A stretch of DNA of 64,000 nt from Micromonosporaceae bacterium KJ-029 (GTDB taxonomy: Bacteria; Actinomycetota; Actinomycetes; Mycobacteriales; Micromonosporaceae). Below, in pieces: positions 24,038 to 31,378 of the stretch (the stretch's first letter is position 1; every line of letters starts with the position of its first letter). A program made the translations under genes and the position numbers. The stretch lies in NCBI GenBank assembly GCA_005402585.1, contig BIFP01000072.1:1-64000 (forward strand), read 5' to 3'. The notes beneath the pieces are model-generated. The model did not search any database, was not told where the DNA came from, and was given only the letters and a program-made list of their open reading frames with translations.

Positions 24038-24535
24038 GTGGACCCGCTCGACCGCATCGACGAACTGATCGCCATGGTGGACCAGGCGCGCTCCGTCCCG
24101 ATGTCGCGCAACAACTGCATGGTTGACCGTGGCGAGATGATCGCGGCCCTCGACGAGCTGCGCGCCGAGCTCCCCGCCGACCTGCGCCGGGCCGTCGCCC
24201 TGCTGGATGAGCGGGACAAGATCATGGAGGCCGGCAAGCGGGAGGCCGACCGGATCATCAGCGAGGGTGAGGCGGAACACGCCCGCCTGGTCTCGGTGAA
24301 CGAGATCACCGTCTCCGCCGAGCACGAGGGTGCCCGGATCATCGCGGAGGCCCGGGCCGAGGCGCAGCGCCTGCGCGAGGAGGTCGACGACTACGTCGAC
24401 ACCGCGCTGGCCAACTTCGAGCAGTTCCTCACCCGGGCACTCGCCTCCATCGAACGCGGGCGGGACAAGATGCACGCGTTACGGGAGATCGGCACCTTCG
24501 GCGGCGACGAGGCGGAACGGCCACTACCCTTCTGA
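24038..24535 (+). CDS. sepIVA: DivIVA-domain-related coiled-coil protein (SepIVA-like)
   Basis: This 165-residue, highly charged, mostly helical protein starts MDPLDRIDELIAMVDQARSV and contains CMVDRGEMIAALDELRAELP, LLDERDKIMEAGKREADRI and AEARAEAQRLREEVDDYVD. It matches the mycobacterial SepIVA family, a septum-associated factor needed for division and cell-envelope intermediates. The gene stands directly before DUF177-rpmF-rnc-mutM, the same order as in Mycobacterium. Start GTG 24038 follows AGGAG. Confidence 0.88.
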   Translation: MDPLDRIDELIAMVDQARSVPMSRNNCMVDRGEMIAALDELRAELPADLRRAVALLDERDKIMEAGKREADRIISEGEAEHARLVSVNEITVSAEHEGARIIAEARAEAQRLREEVDDYVDTALANFEQFLTRALASIERGRDKMHALREIGTFGGDEAERPLPF

Positions 24536-24644
24536 CCGGCGTCGCGGCAGGTGCCGGCGGCAGCCGGGGCCGGCCCCGGTTCGACGTTACGGCGCCCGTC
24601 CAGGTAACCTCGCTTGTCGGCCTCTCACCGGCCGGAGTCTAACT

Positions 24645-25208
24645 ATGCCCAAGCACTCGCCTTCATCACTCAGCCCCAGGGCGCCGCTGGTCCTCGACAC
24701 GAGGGACCTGCCGCGTCGCCCTGGCGCTTTGCGTACGGTCAAGCGGGTCGTCCCGGCACCGGCGGACCTCGGCGTGGAGTTGATCGGCGTGCCGGAGGGC
24801 GCGGGCCTCGACCTCGATCTGCGGATGGAGTCGGTGTCCGAGGGCGTGCTCGTCTCGGGGACCGTCAGCGGTCCGGTTCGGGGCGAGTGCGGGCGCTGCC
24901 TGCGTGAGATCAACGACTCGGTGACGGTGACGATCCAGGAGCTGTACGCGTACGAGAACAGCACCACGGATGTCACCACCGAGGAGGATGAGGTCGGCCG
25001 CATGCAGGGCGACCTGATCGACCTGGAACCGGCGCTGCGGGACGCGGTGGTGCTCGCACTGCCGACCAACCCGCTCTGCCGGGAGGACTGCCCGGGCTTG
25101 TGCCCCGACTGCGGGGTGCACTTGGACGATCTGCCGGCCGACCACAGCCACCAGCAGATCGACCCGCGTTGGGCGGGCCTGTCGCAACTGACCCGTAAAG
25201 AGGAGTAA
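24645..25208 (+). CDS. DUF177 (YceD) family protein
   Basis: This 187-residue YceD/DUF177 protein is linked in many bacteria to 23S rRNA synthesis or L32/ribosome assembly by co-occurrence with rpmF, as here. It has CGRCLREI in the middle and a C-terminal cluster CREDCPGLCPDCG, so it can bind zinc. I chose ATG 24645 because the upstream extension is out of character (Ser/Arg-rich, overlapping sepIVA). The gap before it (24536-24644) may hold the promoter. rpmF begins 5 bp after the stop. Confidence 0.93.
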   Translation: MPKHSPSSLSPRAPLVLDTRDLPRRPGALRTVKRVVPAPADLGVELIGVPEGAGLDLDLRMESVSEGVLVSGTVSGPVRGECGRCLREINDSVTVTIQELYAYENSTTDVTTEEDEVGRMQGDLIDLEPALRDAVVLALPTNPLCREDCPGLCPDCGVHLDDLPADHSHQQIDPRWAGLSQLTRKEE

Positions 25209-25213
25209 GAACC

Positions 25214-25387
25214 GTGGCCGTCCCCAAGCGCAAGATGTCGCGCAGCAACACCCGGTCCCGCCGGGCGAACTGGAAGGCCGCGGCGGTCGCGACCGTGGCC
25301 TGCCCGCAGTGCAAGTCCGCGAAGCTGCCGCACGCCGCCTGCTCCGTCTGCGGCACCTACAACGGCCGCCAGGTCCTCGAGGTCTGA
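25214..25387 (+). CDS. rpmF: 50S ribosomal protein L32
   Basis: L32 is a 57-residue basic protein of the large subunit. It begins MAVPKRKMSRSNTRSRRANW, the universal L32 start, and has CPQC and CSVC pairs, making it the zinc-binding form. The GTG at 25214 lies 5 bp after the DUF177 stop, with AGGAG at the preceding gene's end serving as the ribosome site. It is cotranscribed with DUF177 and probably plsX, a conserved coupling of ribosome and lipid synthesis genes. Confidence 0.97.
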   Translation: MAVPKRKMSRSNTRSRRANWKAAAVATVACPQCKSAKLPHAACSVCGTYNGRQVLEV

Positions 25388-25399
25388 CCTGGACGCCGA

Positions 25400-26470
25400 G
25401 TGACGTCTCCGACCACGGGTCGGGCGACGCGCACACCCCGGCGATCGCCCGCTGCTCCCGCCGACGCCGGCCGGCACTCCCCGGCCGGCGTCGCCACGGA
25501 GCCGGGCACCGCACGGATCGCCGTTGACCTCCTCGGCGGGGACGACGCTCCCGCCGTCGTGGTGGACGGCGCTCTGCGGGCGGTGCGCGCCGACCCTGAC
25601 CTGCACCTGTTGCTCGTCGGCCCGACCGAGGTGGCCGGCGTGCTGATCGACGCCCTCGACCCGGCGCAACGCGCCCGGGTCACCGTCCGACCGGCGCACA
25701 CCGCCGTCGACATGGCCGACGATCCCACCGCCGCCCGCGCCGAGTCCACCGTCCGGGCGGCCGTTGCCGCCGTCCGCGCTGGGCAGGCCGACGCGGTGGT
25801 CTCCGCCGGGTCCACCGGCGCCACCGTCACCGCCGCCGCCCTCGGCCTTGGCCGTTGGCCCGAGGTCCGGCGCCCGGCACTCGCCGCCGTCCTGCCCGCC
25901 ATCTCCGGGCCGGTCGTACTGCTCGACGTGGGCGGCTCACTGGAACCGGGCCCGGCGACCCTCGCCCGGCACGCCGTGCTCGGCGCCGCGTACGCCACGG
26001 TGGCGCACGGCCTCGCCGCGCCCAGGGTGGGGCTGCTCTCCGTGGGCACCGAGCCCGGCAAGGGCGACCGGGCCCGCCGACTGGCCGACCCCGTGCTCAG
26101 CGCCGCGGCGCTGCCCGGAGACGCTCGCTACGTCGGGCTGGTCGAGGGGTACGACGTCTGTCTCGGCACGCGCGCCGATGTGGTGGTCACCGACGGGTTC
26201 ACCGGTAACGTGCTGCTCAAGGCCGTCGAGGGCGCGTACGCCATGGCCGGCGGGCCACCGCCCGGCGGGGACGCTCCCCGGGCGGCCGCCCTGCTCGGGG
26301 TGGCCGGGACGGTGGTGGTCTGCCACGGCGCCGCCCGGGCCGACGACATCGCCTCCGGCATCGCCCTGGCCGCCCATCTCTGGCGGCGGAACGCCACCGA
26401 CCGGGTCGCCGCGCTGCTCGCCGGGGACCGCATCGATCGCACGACCGACACTGAGGTACGTACATCATGA
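25400..26470 (+). CDS. plsX: Phosphate acyltransferase PlsX (divergent)
   Basis: PlsX converts acyl-ACP to acyl-phosphate for glycerophospholipid synthesis. The 356-residue protein has a 37-residue unstructured N-terminal extension, then IAVDLLGGDDAP (family: DxMGGD), DAVVSAGSTGATVT and VVVTDGFTGNVLLKAVEG, which is diagnostic. Some usual motifs are altered: LLDVGGSLEPGP replaces LLDxGANxDxxP, and LLSVGTEPGKG has Thr where the family has a conserved Glu. It is therefore a divergent, possibly substrate-shifted member, as in other Micromonosporaceae. The stop overlaps the rnc ATG. Confidence 0.88.
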   Translation: MTSPTTGRATRTPRRSPAAPADAGRHSPAGVATEPGTARIAVDLLGGDDAPAVVVDGALRAVRADPDLHLLLVGPTEVAGVLIDALDPAQRARVTVRPAHTAVDMADDPTAARAESTVRAAVAAVRAGQADAVVSAGSTGATVTAAALGLGRWPEVRRPALAAVLPAISGPVVLLDVGGSLEPGPATLARHAVLGAAYATVAHGLAAPRVGLLSVGTEPGKGDRARRLADPVLSAAALPGDARYVGLVEGYDVCLGTRADVVVTDGFTGNVLLKAVEGAYAMAGGPPPGGDAPRAAALLGVAGTVVVCHGAARADDIASGIALAAHLWRRNATDRVAALLAGDRIDRTTDTEVRTS

Positions 26471-27288
26471 GCAATGACAAGCGACGGCGGCCCTCCATCG
26501 GCCATCTGGAGGCCGCCTTCGGCGTGTCAATGGACCCGGAACTGCTGGAGCGCGCGCTCACCCACCGCTCGTACGCGTACGAGAACGGTGGACTGCCCAC
26601 CAACGAGCGGCTGGAGTTCCTCGGCGACTCGGTGCTCGGCGTGGTGATCACCACCGCGCTCTTCCACAACCATCCGGACCTGCCCGAGGGGCAGTTGGCC
26701 AAGTTGCGGGCCAGCGTGGTCAACATGCGTGCCCTCGCCGACGTGGCCCGTGGCCTGGGCCCGGACGGGCTCGGCCCGTACCTGCTTCTGGGCAAGGGCG
26801 AGGAGACCACCGGCGGCCGGGACAAGGCGAGCATCCTCGCCGACACGCTGGAGGCGCTGCTCGGCGCGATCTACCTCCAGTACGGGCTGGACACCACCGC
26901 CATCGTCATCCACCGGCTGTTCGACCCGCTGATGGCCGAGTCGGCCGGGCGGGGCGCCGCGCTGGACTGGAAGACCAGCCTGCAGGAGCTGACCGCCGCG
27001 CTCGGTCTCGGTGTTCCGGAGTACCGGATCGAGGGCACCGGGCCGGACCACCTGAAGACCTTCACCGCCTGGGTGGTGGTGGCCGGCAACCGGTACGGCG
27101 GCGCCGACGGGCGCAGCAAGAAGGAGGCCGAGCAGCGGGCGGCGGAGGCCGCCTGGCGGACCCTCAACGAGCAGTCCGAGGCGGCTGCCGACGGCTCGGT
27201 GGAGGCGGCGGTCGAGGTCGACGCGACGGCCGGTGACGGGCAGCGCGGCACGGTGAGCGAGGCCCAGGCCGAGGTCAACCGTGCCTGA
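26467..27288 (+). CDS. rnc: Ribonuclease III
   Basis: RNase III cleaves double-stranded RNA, including the 30S rRNA precursor. The 273-residue protein has the signature NERLEFLGDSVLG at about residues 46-58, KASILADTLEALLGAIYL with the second acidic site, and a C-terminal dsRNA-binding domain (WKTSLQELTAALG to KKEAEQRAAEAAW). About 35 low-complexity Ala/Glu/Val residues follow the dsRBD. ATG 26467 overlaps the plsX stop, and the end overlaps the mutM GTG by 8 bp. Confidence 0.97.
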   Translation: MSNDKRRRPSIGHLEAAFGVSMDPELLERALTHRSYAYENGGLPTNERLEFLGDSVLGVVITTALFHNHPDLPEGQLAKLRASVVNMRALADVARGLGPDGLGPYLLLGKGEETTGGRDKASILADTLEALLGAIYLQYGLDTTAIVIHRLFDPLMAESAGRGAALDWKTSLQELTAALGLGVPEYRIEGTGPDHLKTFTAWVVVAGNRYGGADGRSKKEAEQRAAEAAWRTLNEQSEAAADGSVEAAVEVDATAGDGQRGTVSEAQAEVNRA

Positions 27289-28138
27289 GCTACCGGAGGT
27301 GGAGACGGTCCGGCAGGGGTTGGCCCGCTGGGTCGTCGGCCGGCGGATCGACTCGGTCGAGGTACGGCACCCCCGGGCGGTGCGCCGGCACGTTCCGGGC
27401 GGTGCCCACTTCGCCGACGTGCTGACCGGCCGGACCGTGCTCGACGTACGTCGGCGCGGCAAGTACCTCTGGCTACCGCTGGACAGCGGGGACGCGGTGG
27501 TCGGACACCTCGGGATGTCCGGGCAGCTGCTCCTGCAACCGGCCGCCGCGCCCGACGAGACGCACCTGCGCGTCCGGTTCCGCTTCACCGACGACGGCCC
27601 CGAGCTGCGCTTCGTCGACCAGCGCACGTTCGGCGGGCTGGCGGTGAGCGAGGGCGGCGCCGAGCTACCGGCGGAGATCGCACACATCGCCCGGGACCCG
27701 ATGGACCCGGAGTTCTCCGACGCGGAGTTCGTCGCCGCGCTGCGCCGGCGGCGCACCGAGGTCAAGCGCGCGCTGCTCGACCAGACGTTGATCTCCGGCG
27801 TGGGCAACATCTACGCCGACGAGGCGCTGTGGCGGGCGGGGCTGCACGGCGCCCGGCCGTCCGACGCCCTGACCGGACCGGCTGCCCGGCGGCTGCTCGG
27901 CCACGTGCGGGACGTGCTCGGTGAGGCGATCACCGTGGGCGGCACCAGCTTCGACGCCCTCTACGTCAACGTCAACGGCGAGAGCGGCTACTTCGACCGG
28001 TCGCTGAACGCGTACGGCCGCGAGGGGCAGCCCTGCCGCCGCTGCGGCGCGCCGATCCGCCGCGAGGCGTTCATGAACCGGTCGTCCTACAGCTGCCCCC
28101 GTTGCCAGACCCGCCCCCGCGGCTCGCTGCGCGGCTGA
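27281..28138 (+). CDS. mutM: Formamidopyrimidine-DNA glycosylase
   Basis: MutM (Fpg) removes 8-oxoguanine and formamidopyrimidines by base excision. After the initiator the protein starts PELPEVETVRQGL, giving the catalytic N-terminal Pro and Glu. The helix-two-turn-helix contains LISGVGNIYADEALW. The zinc finger is CRRCGAPIRREA and then SSYSCPRCQ at the end. At 285 residues it is full length. Start GTG 27281 leaves Pro as residue 2, which is required for catalysis. The rnc-mutM pair is conserved in actinobacteria. Confidence 0.97.
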   Translation: MPELPEVETVRQGLARWVVGRRIDSVEVRHPRAVRRHVPGGAHFADVLTGRTVLDVRRRGKYLWLPLDSGDAVVGHLGMSGQLLLQPAAAPDETHLRVRFRFTDDGPELRFVDQRTFGGLAVSEGGAELPAEIAHIARDPMDPEFSDAEFVAALRRRRTEVKRALLDQTLISGVGNIYADEALWRAGLHGARPSDALTGPAARRLLGHVRDVLGEAITVGGTSFDALYVNVNGESGYFDRSLNAYGREGQPCRRCGAPIRREAFMNRSSYSCPRCQTRPRGSLRG

Positions 28139-28164
28139 CCCGCACCCCGCCCTGGGGTGGGTCA
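28136..28164. terminator. Bidirectional hairpin overlapping both stop codons
   Basis: The 29-base palindrome runs from the mutM TGA (28136-28138) to the TCA (28162-28164) that is the stop of the convergent lipoprotein gene. TGACCCgCACCCC pairs with GGGGTGGGTCA with one bulged base. Each stop codon is in one arm, so one compact element ends both genes. Confidence 0.6.
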
Positions 28165-29001
28165 CGGCAGCGGGCAGGGCAGGCGCCAGGAGTCGAGGGC
28201 GCGGTTCTTGCGGATGGAGGCGAAGCCGTAGCCGACGCTGGTGACGCAGAAGTCCGTGACGGTGCCGGTGTACTCGACGTGGAACACCGGCTTGTCGGCG
28301 TCGGCGAAGGGCAGCAGCTTGTCGCACTGCCGCAGCCGTACGCACTCCTCGTTGACCGCGAAGTCGAAATCCGGCGCCAGCGCTTCGACCTGCGGCAGGT
28401 CGCCCAGCAGGCCGGGGGAGAGGTCGAGCGAGCGGGCCAGCGCGGCGACCCGGCGGTTGAACTGCAACTGGTGGTCGAAGTCCAGCGGGAAGCCGGAGTG
28501 CTGGTCGTAGCCGTCGGCGTCGGCGAGCATCACCGCGCCGAAGCCCTTGCCACGGCAGAGCCGGAATCGGTCGGCCAGCACCGGCCGCAGGGTGTCCCAC
28601 CGGCGTACGTCCAGCCAGGTGCGTCCGGTACGGGCCGCGGTGGTGCCGCGTACCTCGGGCGGGTACCGGCTCTCGTCCGGGTCGTCGGGGTGGACCGATC
28701 CGACGTACACCTGGCAGACCAGCCGGCGGTCCTGGGATCGCAGCTCAGCGGTCTGTGTCGAGGTGGTGGTGACCGGGTCGAGCACGAACACGTCCGCCTC
28801 GACCGCCGGATCCAGCACTCCGTGCAGTTGCCACTGCCACTGCCACTGGCGGATGTAGGTGGTCGGCCAGCTGGTCGGAGCGCCGGGCGGGGGAAGGTCG
28901 ATCCGGCACGCGGCCACCGTCGCGAGCAGCGCGAGCACCAGGCCGGCCGACAACGCCCGGCGTACCGCTCGCGCCGGCTGCCCGCCCAGCCCGATCACCA
29001 T
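28162..29001 (-). CDS. Lipoprotein of the GH114-like (DUF297) family
   Basis: This 279-residue protein has a signal sequence ending LALLATVAAC, a clear lipobox, so it is predicted to be a membrane-anchored lipoprotein. The body matches GH114 (endo-alpha-1,4-polygalactosaminidase-like TIM barrels): YIRQWQWQWQLHG, VFVLDPVTT, LVCQVYVGS, FGAVMLADADGYDQHSG and FAVNEECVRL. The acidic residues in the last two blocks are candidate catalytic positions. The sugar substrate, presumably a galactosaminogalactan-like polymer, is inferred. It is convergent with mutM and follows the CAP-domain gene on the same strand, an accessory pair before smc. Confidence 0.85.
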   Translation of the reverse strand: MVIGLGGQPARAVRRALSAGLVLALLATVAACRIDLPPPGAPTSWPTTYIRQWQWQWQLHGVLDPAVEADVFVLDPVTTTSTQTAELRSQDRRLVCQVYVGSVHPDDPDESRYPPEVRGTTAARTGRTWLDVRRWDTLRPVLADRFRLCRGKGFGAVMLADADGYDQHSGFPLDFDHQLQFNRRVAALARSLDLSPGLLGDLPQVEALAPDFDFAVNEECVRLRQCDKLLPFADADKPVFHVEYTGTVTDFCVTSVGYGFASIRKNRALDSWRLPCPLP

Positions 29002-29132
29002 CGCCCGCTCCGCAGGTCGCGGGGCGGCGTCGCGCCGCCCGAGCCGGTACGCCGGCTCTGGCGTACCTCATCGGGTCAAACGAGCACAGACCCGACGAGG
29101 ATTCGCGGTTGGACGCGGGTGCGGTGCCGGGC

Positions 29133-30590
29133 TCAACGCGGCGCGGCGAAGACCTGCGTCCAGTACGGTCCGTTGCTGCTCGCCACGCCGACCCCGATCT
29201 CGGTGAAGCCGCAGTTGAGGATGTTGGCCCGGTGACCGTCGCTGTTCATCCAGGCGTCCATCACCGCCGCAGGCGTCTTCTGGTTCCAGGCCACGTTCTC
29301 GCCGTACGTGCGCCAGGCGTACCCGACCCGACCGAGCCGGTCGCCGGGGTCGCTGCCGTCGCTTCCGGTGTGCGACATGTTCTTGTGGTCCGCCTGGTCC
29401 TGGCTGTGCCGCTGGGCGGCGGTCATCAGCTTCTCGTCGACGCTCAGGGCGCCGCAGCCGGCCTTGGCCCGCTCCGCGTTGACCAGTTCGACGACCTCCG
29501 CCGCCTGCGAGGTGGAGCCGGTGGACGAGGGGGAGGCGGTGGCCGTGGCGCCACGGCTCGGGCTGCCCTGACGATCGGCGTTCTGCCGCGAGGCCGCCGT
29601 GCTGCGCGACGGCGCGGGCGTGGGCCTGCTGGTCCGGTTCGGTGCCGCCGACGGGGTCGCGGTGCTGGGCGAGGCGCTCGGGGTCGGGGTCGGGCTGGGG
29701 CTCGGGGAGTCGAGCGGGTCGACGGTGAGGTCCTGCTCCTCCTCGGGTACCGCCGGGGCGGTGGCGACGGGCCCTTCGCCGGCGGTGGCGTCGGTCCGGT
29801 TGCCGTCACCGGGCAGCGCGAGGGCCGCGACGCCGATGCTCACCACGAGGGTGGCCGCCGCGGCGGCGCCGCCCAGCACCAGGGGCCGCCGCTTGCGGCC
29901 GGAGGGCTGGCGGCCGGTCGCCCCGGCGCCGAGTTCGCCGGTTCTGGCCGCGCCACCGCGATCGTCCCGGCCGTACCACTCGTGGTCCGGGACGCCGTAC
30001 TGGCCGTGCCGGTCGGGGTCCGGATCGCCGTACCGGTCGTGATCGGGTAGGCCGTACTGGCCGTGCCGGGCGTCATCGAGCCCGCCGTACCGCTGGTCCG
30101 CGGTGTCGTACCGGTCGGTGTCGTACCGGTCGGGCTCCGGCGCGGCGTGGCGTCCGGTCCAGTCCGTGCCGTGCTGGGCGGTCCAGTCCGGGTCGGGTCC
30201 GATCGGCCCGGTGGGCTCGTCCGCCGGCCAGCCGCCGGCGCTCGGCTCGTAGTGCCCCGTGCCGGGCTCGACGGCCCGGTAGTGCTCGCCGGACTGCCAA
30301 CGTGTCTCCGGCCGAAAAGCGGCGTGCGGGGTGGCGGGGGCGTCGTAGTGGTCCTGCTCCGCCGCCGGGTACGCCGGCCCCGACGCCTGGTAGGGGTGCG
30401 GGGCACCGGGGCGCCACTGCTCGGTCGGCTGGTCGTGGTACCACCCGTCGGACGGGCTCTGCGGCTCGTCGCCGAACAGGTACGACGACCGGGGTGCCGG
30501 TCGGTCGGTCAACCAGGCCGGGTCGTCGGTCGGGGGTTCCGGCCGCCGGCTGGTGCCGTCCGGGTCGAGCGGATCGTTCCTGCCGTGCAC
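29133..30590 (-). CDS. Membrane-anchored CAP (SCP/PR-1) domain protein
   Basis: This 485-residue protein has a cytosolic low-complexity half, one transmembrane helix, a Pro/Ser/Thr linker and a C-terminal CAP domain. The cytosolic half is rich in Asp, Tyr, Gly and Pro with repeats such as DRYDTDRYDT and HGQYGLPDHDRYG. The helix reads LVLGGAAAAATLVVSIGVAAL. The CAP domain contains VELVNAERAKAGCG, RHSQDQADHKNMSHTG, YGENVAWNQKT and HRANILNCGFTEIGVG. CAP domains act outside the cell, often binding lipids or cell wall. I chose GTG 30588-30590 because GGAGG lies eight bases upstream; a GTG five codons earlier lacks a site. Confidence 0.88.
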   Translation of the reverse strand: MHGRNDPLDPDGTSRRPEPPTDDPAWLTDRPAPRSSYLFGDEPQSPSDGWYHDQPTEQWRPGAPHPYQASGPAYPAAEQDHYDAPATPHAAFRPETRWQSGEHYRAVEPGTGHYEPSAGGWPADEPTGPIGPDPDWTAQHGTDWTGRHAAPEPDRYDTDRYDTADQRYGGLDDARHGQYGLPDHDRYGDPDPDRHGQYGVPDHEWYGRDDRGGAARTGELGAGATGRQPSGRKRRPLVLGGAAAAATLVVSIGVAALALPGDGNRTDATAGEGPVATAPAVPEEEQDLTVDPLDSPSPSPTPTPSASPSTATPSAAPNRTSRPTPAPSRSTAASRQNADRQGSPSRGATATASPSSTGSTSQAAEVVELVNAERAKAGCGALSVDEKLMTAAQRHSQDQADHKNMSHTGSDGSDPGDRLGRVGYAWRTYGENVAWNQKTPAAVMDAWMNSDGHRANILNCGFTEIGVGVASSNGPYWTQVFAAPR

Positions 30591-30961
30591 GCCTGTCGCC
30601 TCCACGGGTCGGGTACGGGCCGGGGTGACGCTACGTGGTGGGTCTGAGCAGCGGCAATGTGGCTAAGGAAGAGTTAAGAGGACCCTGCCCTTCCGGGGGA
30701 GGCGTTCCGGCGATTCGCAGCGTAAAGTCAGGGCGTCCGGACAGAGCGTGTCCGCGCCATGTGGCAGCCCCCGGCGACGGGTCAGGTCGACATCGAGATG
30801 ATCTACGGCCTGCGTGAACTTGACGAAGCAGGGGCTTCCGGCTCAATATGGAGTTGTCGCCAGTCGCGCCCGGCCATGCCCAGATTCCGCGGGAATGGTA
30901 GTCGCGTACACAGGGGCGCGCGTTGGCCGGCCTCACCGGCAGCGCAAATCAAGGAGTCGAA
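30591..30961. other. Divergent promoter region between CAP gene and coiled-coil gene
   Basis: This 371-bp intergenic region contains the ribosome site of the coiled-coil gene (AAGGAG just before 30962). An AT-richer stretch around 30655-30735 (CTAAGGAAGAGTTAAGAGG) is a likely promoter zone for the CAP gene. I see no hairpin or further gene. Confidence 0.4.
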
Positions 30962-31156
30962 ATGGCGAAGGCCCTCTTTGGCCACGTAGGTGCGGCGCCC
31001 GACCGGCGCATGCTCGACGAGGTCACCCGACTGCGTGCCAGGGTTCAGTCACTGGAGTTCGAGGTCACCCGGCTGCGCGCTGAGAACGATCGGCTCGCGG
31101 CGGCTGCGGCGGAGGCGGACGATCTGCTCCGTCTGGCCGAGCCCGCGCTGACCTGA
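30962..31156 (+). CDS. Small coiled-coil protein upstream of smc
   Basis: This 64-residue protein begins MAKALFGHVGAAPDRRM, followed by one amphipathic coiled coil (DEVTRLRARVQSLEFEV, TRLRAENDRLAAAAAEADD) with heptad-spaced Leu and Val, and ends LLRLAEPALT. An ideal AAGGAG precedes ATG 30962. Similar short coiled-coil proteins occur in actinobacteria, but I do not know a function. A terminator-like hairpin separates it from smc, so it is probably monocistronic. A structural or scaffold role is guesswork. Confidence 0.75.
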   Translation: MAKALFGHVGAAPDRRMLDEVTRLRARVQSLEFEVTRLRAENDRLAAAAAEADDLLRLAEPALT

Positions 31157-31197
31157 ACCACCTGGTCGCCACAACCGAATAGCACCACCGCACCGCA

Positions 31198-31224
31198 GCG
31201 CGCCGACACGATGTGCCGGCGCGC
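31198..31224 (+). terminator. Hairpin after the small coiled-coil gene
   Basis: GCGCGCCG (31198-31205) pairs with CGGCGCGC (31217-31224) around an 11-base loop, followed by AGTTCTGT. It lies 42 bp past the stop and about 155 bp before smc. The rest of 31157-31378 has no other clear feature and presumably carries the smc promoter. Confidence 0.55.
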
Positions 31225-31378
31225 AGTTCTGTGCAGGGCCGTCCGGTGCGACGGCCGTGCGGCGACCGGCAGGCGGGTCGCGTCGAGCGCCCCGCCCGGT
31301 CCCGGGTTAGTCTGCGGGTTTACCAGGGTCCGCGCAGCCGGGCGACGGTACGGCGGCCACCGGACGAGGATCGAGAAG

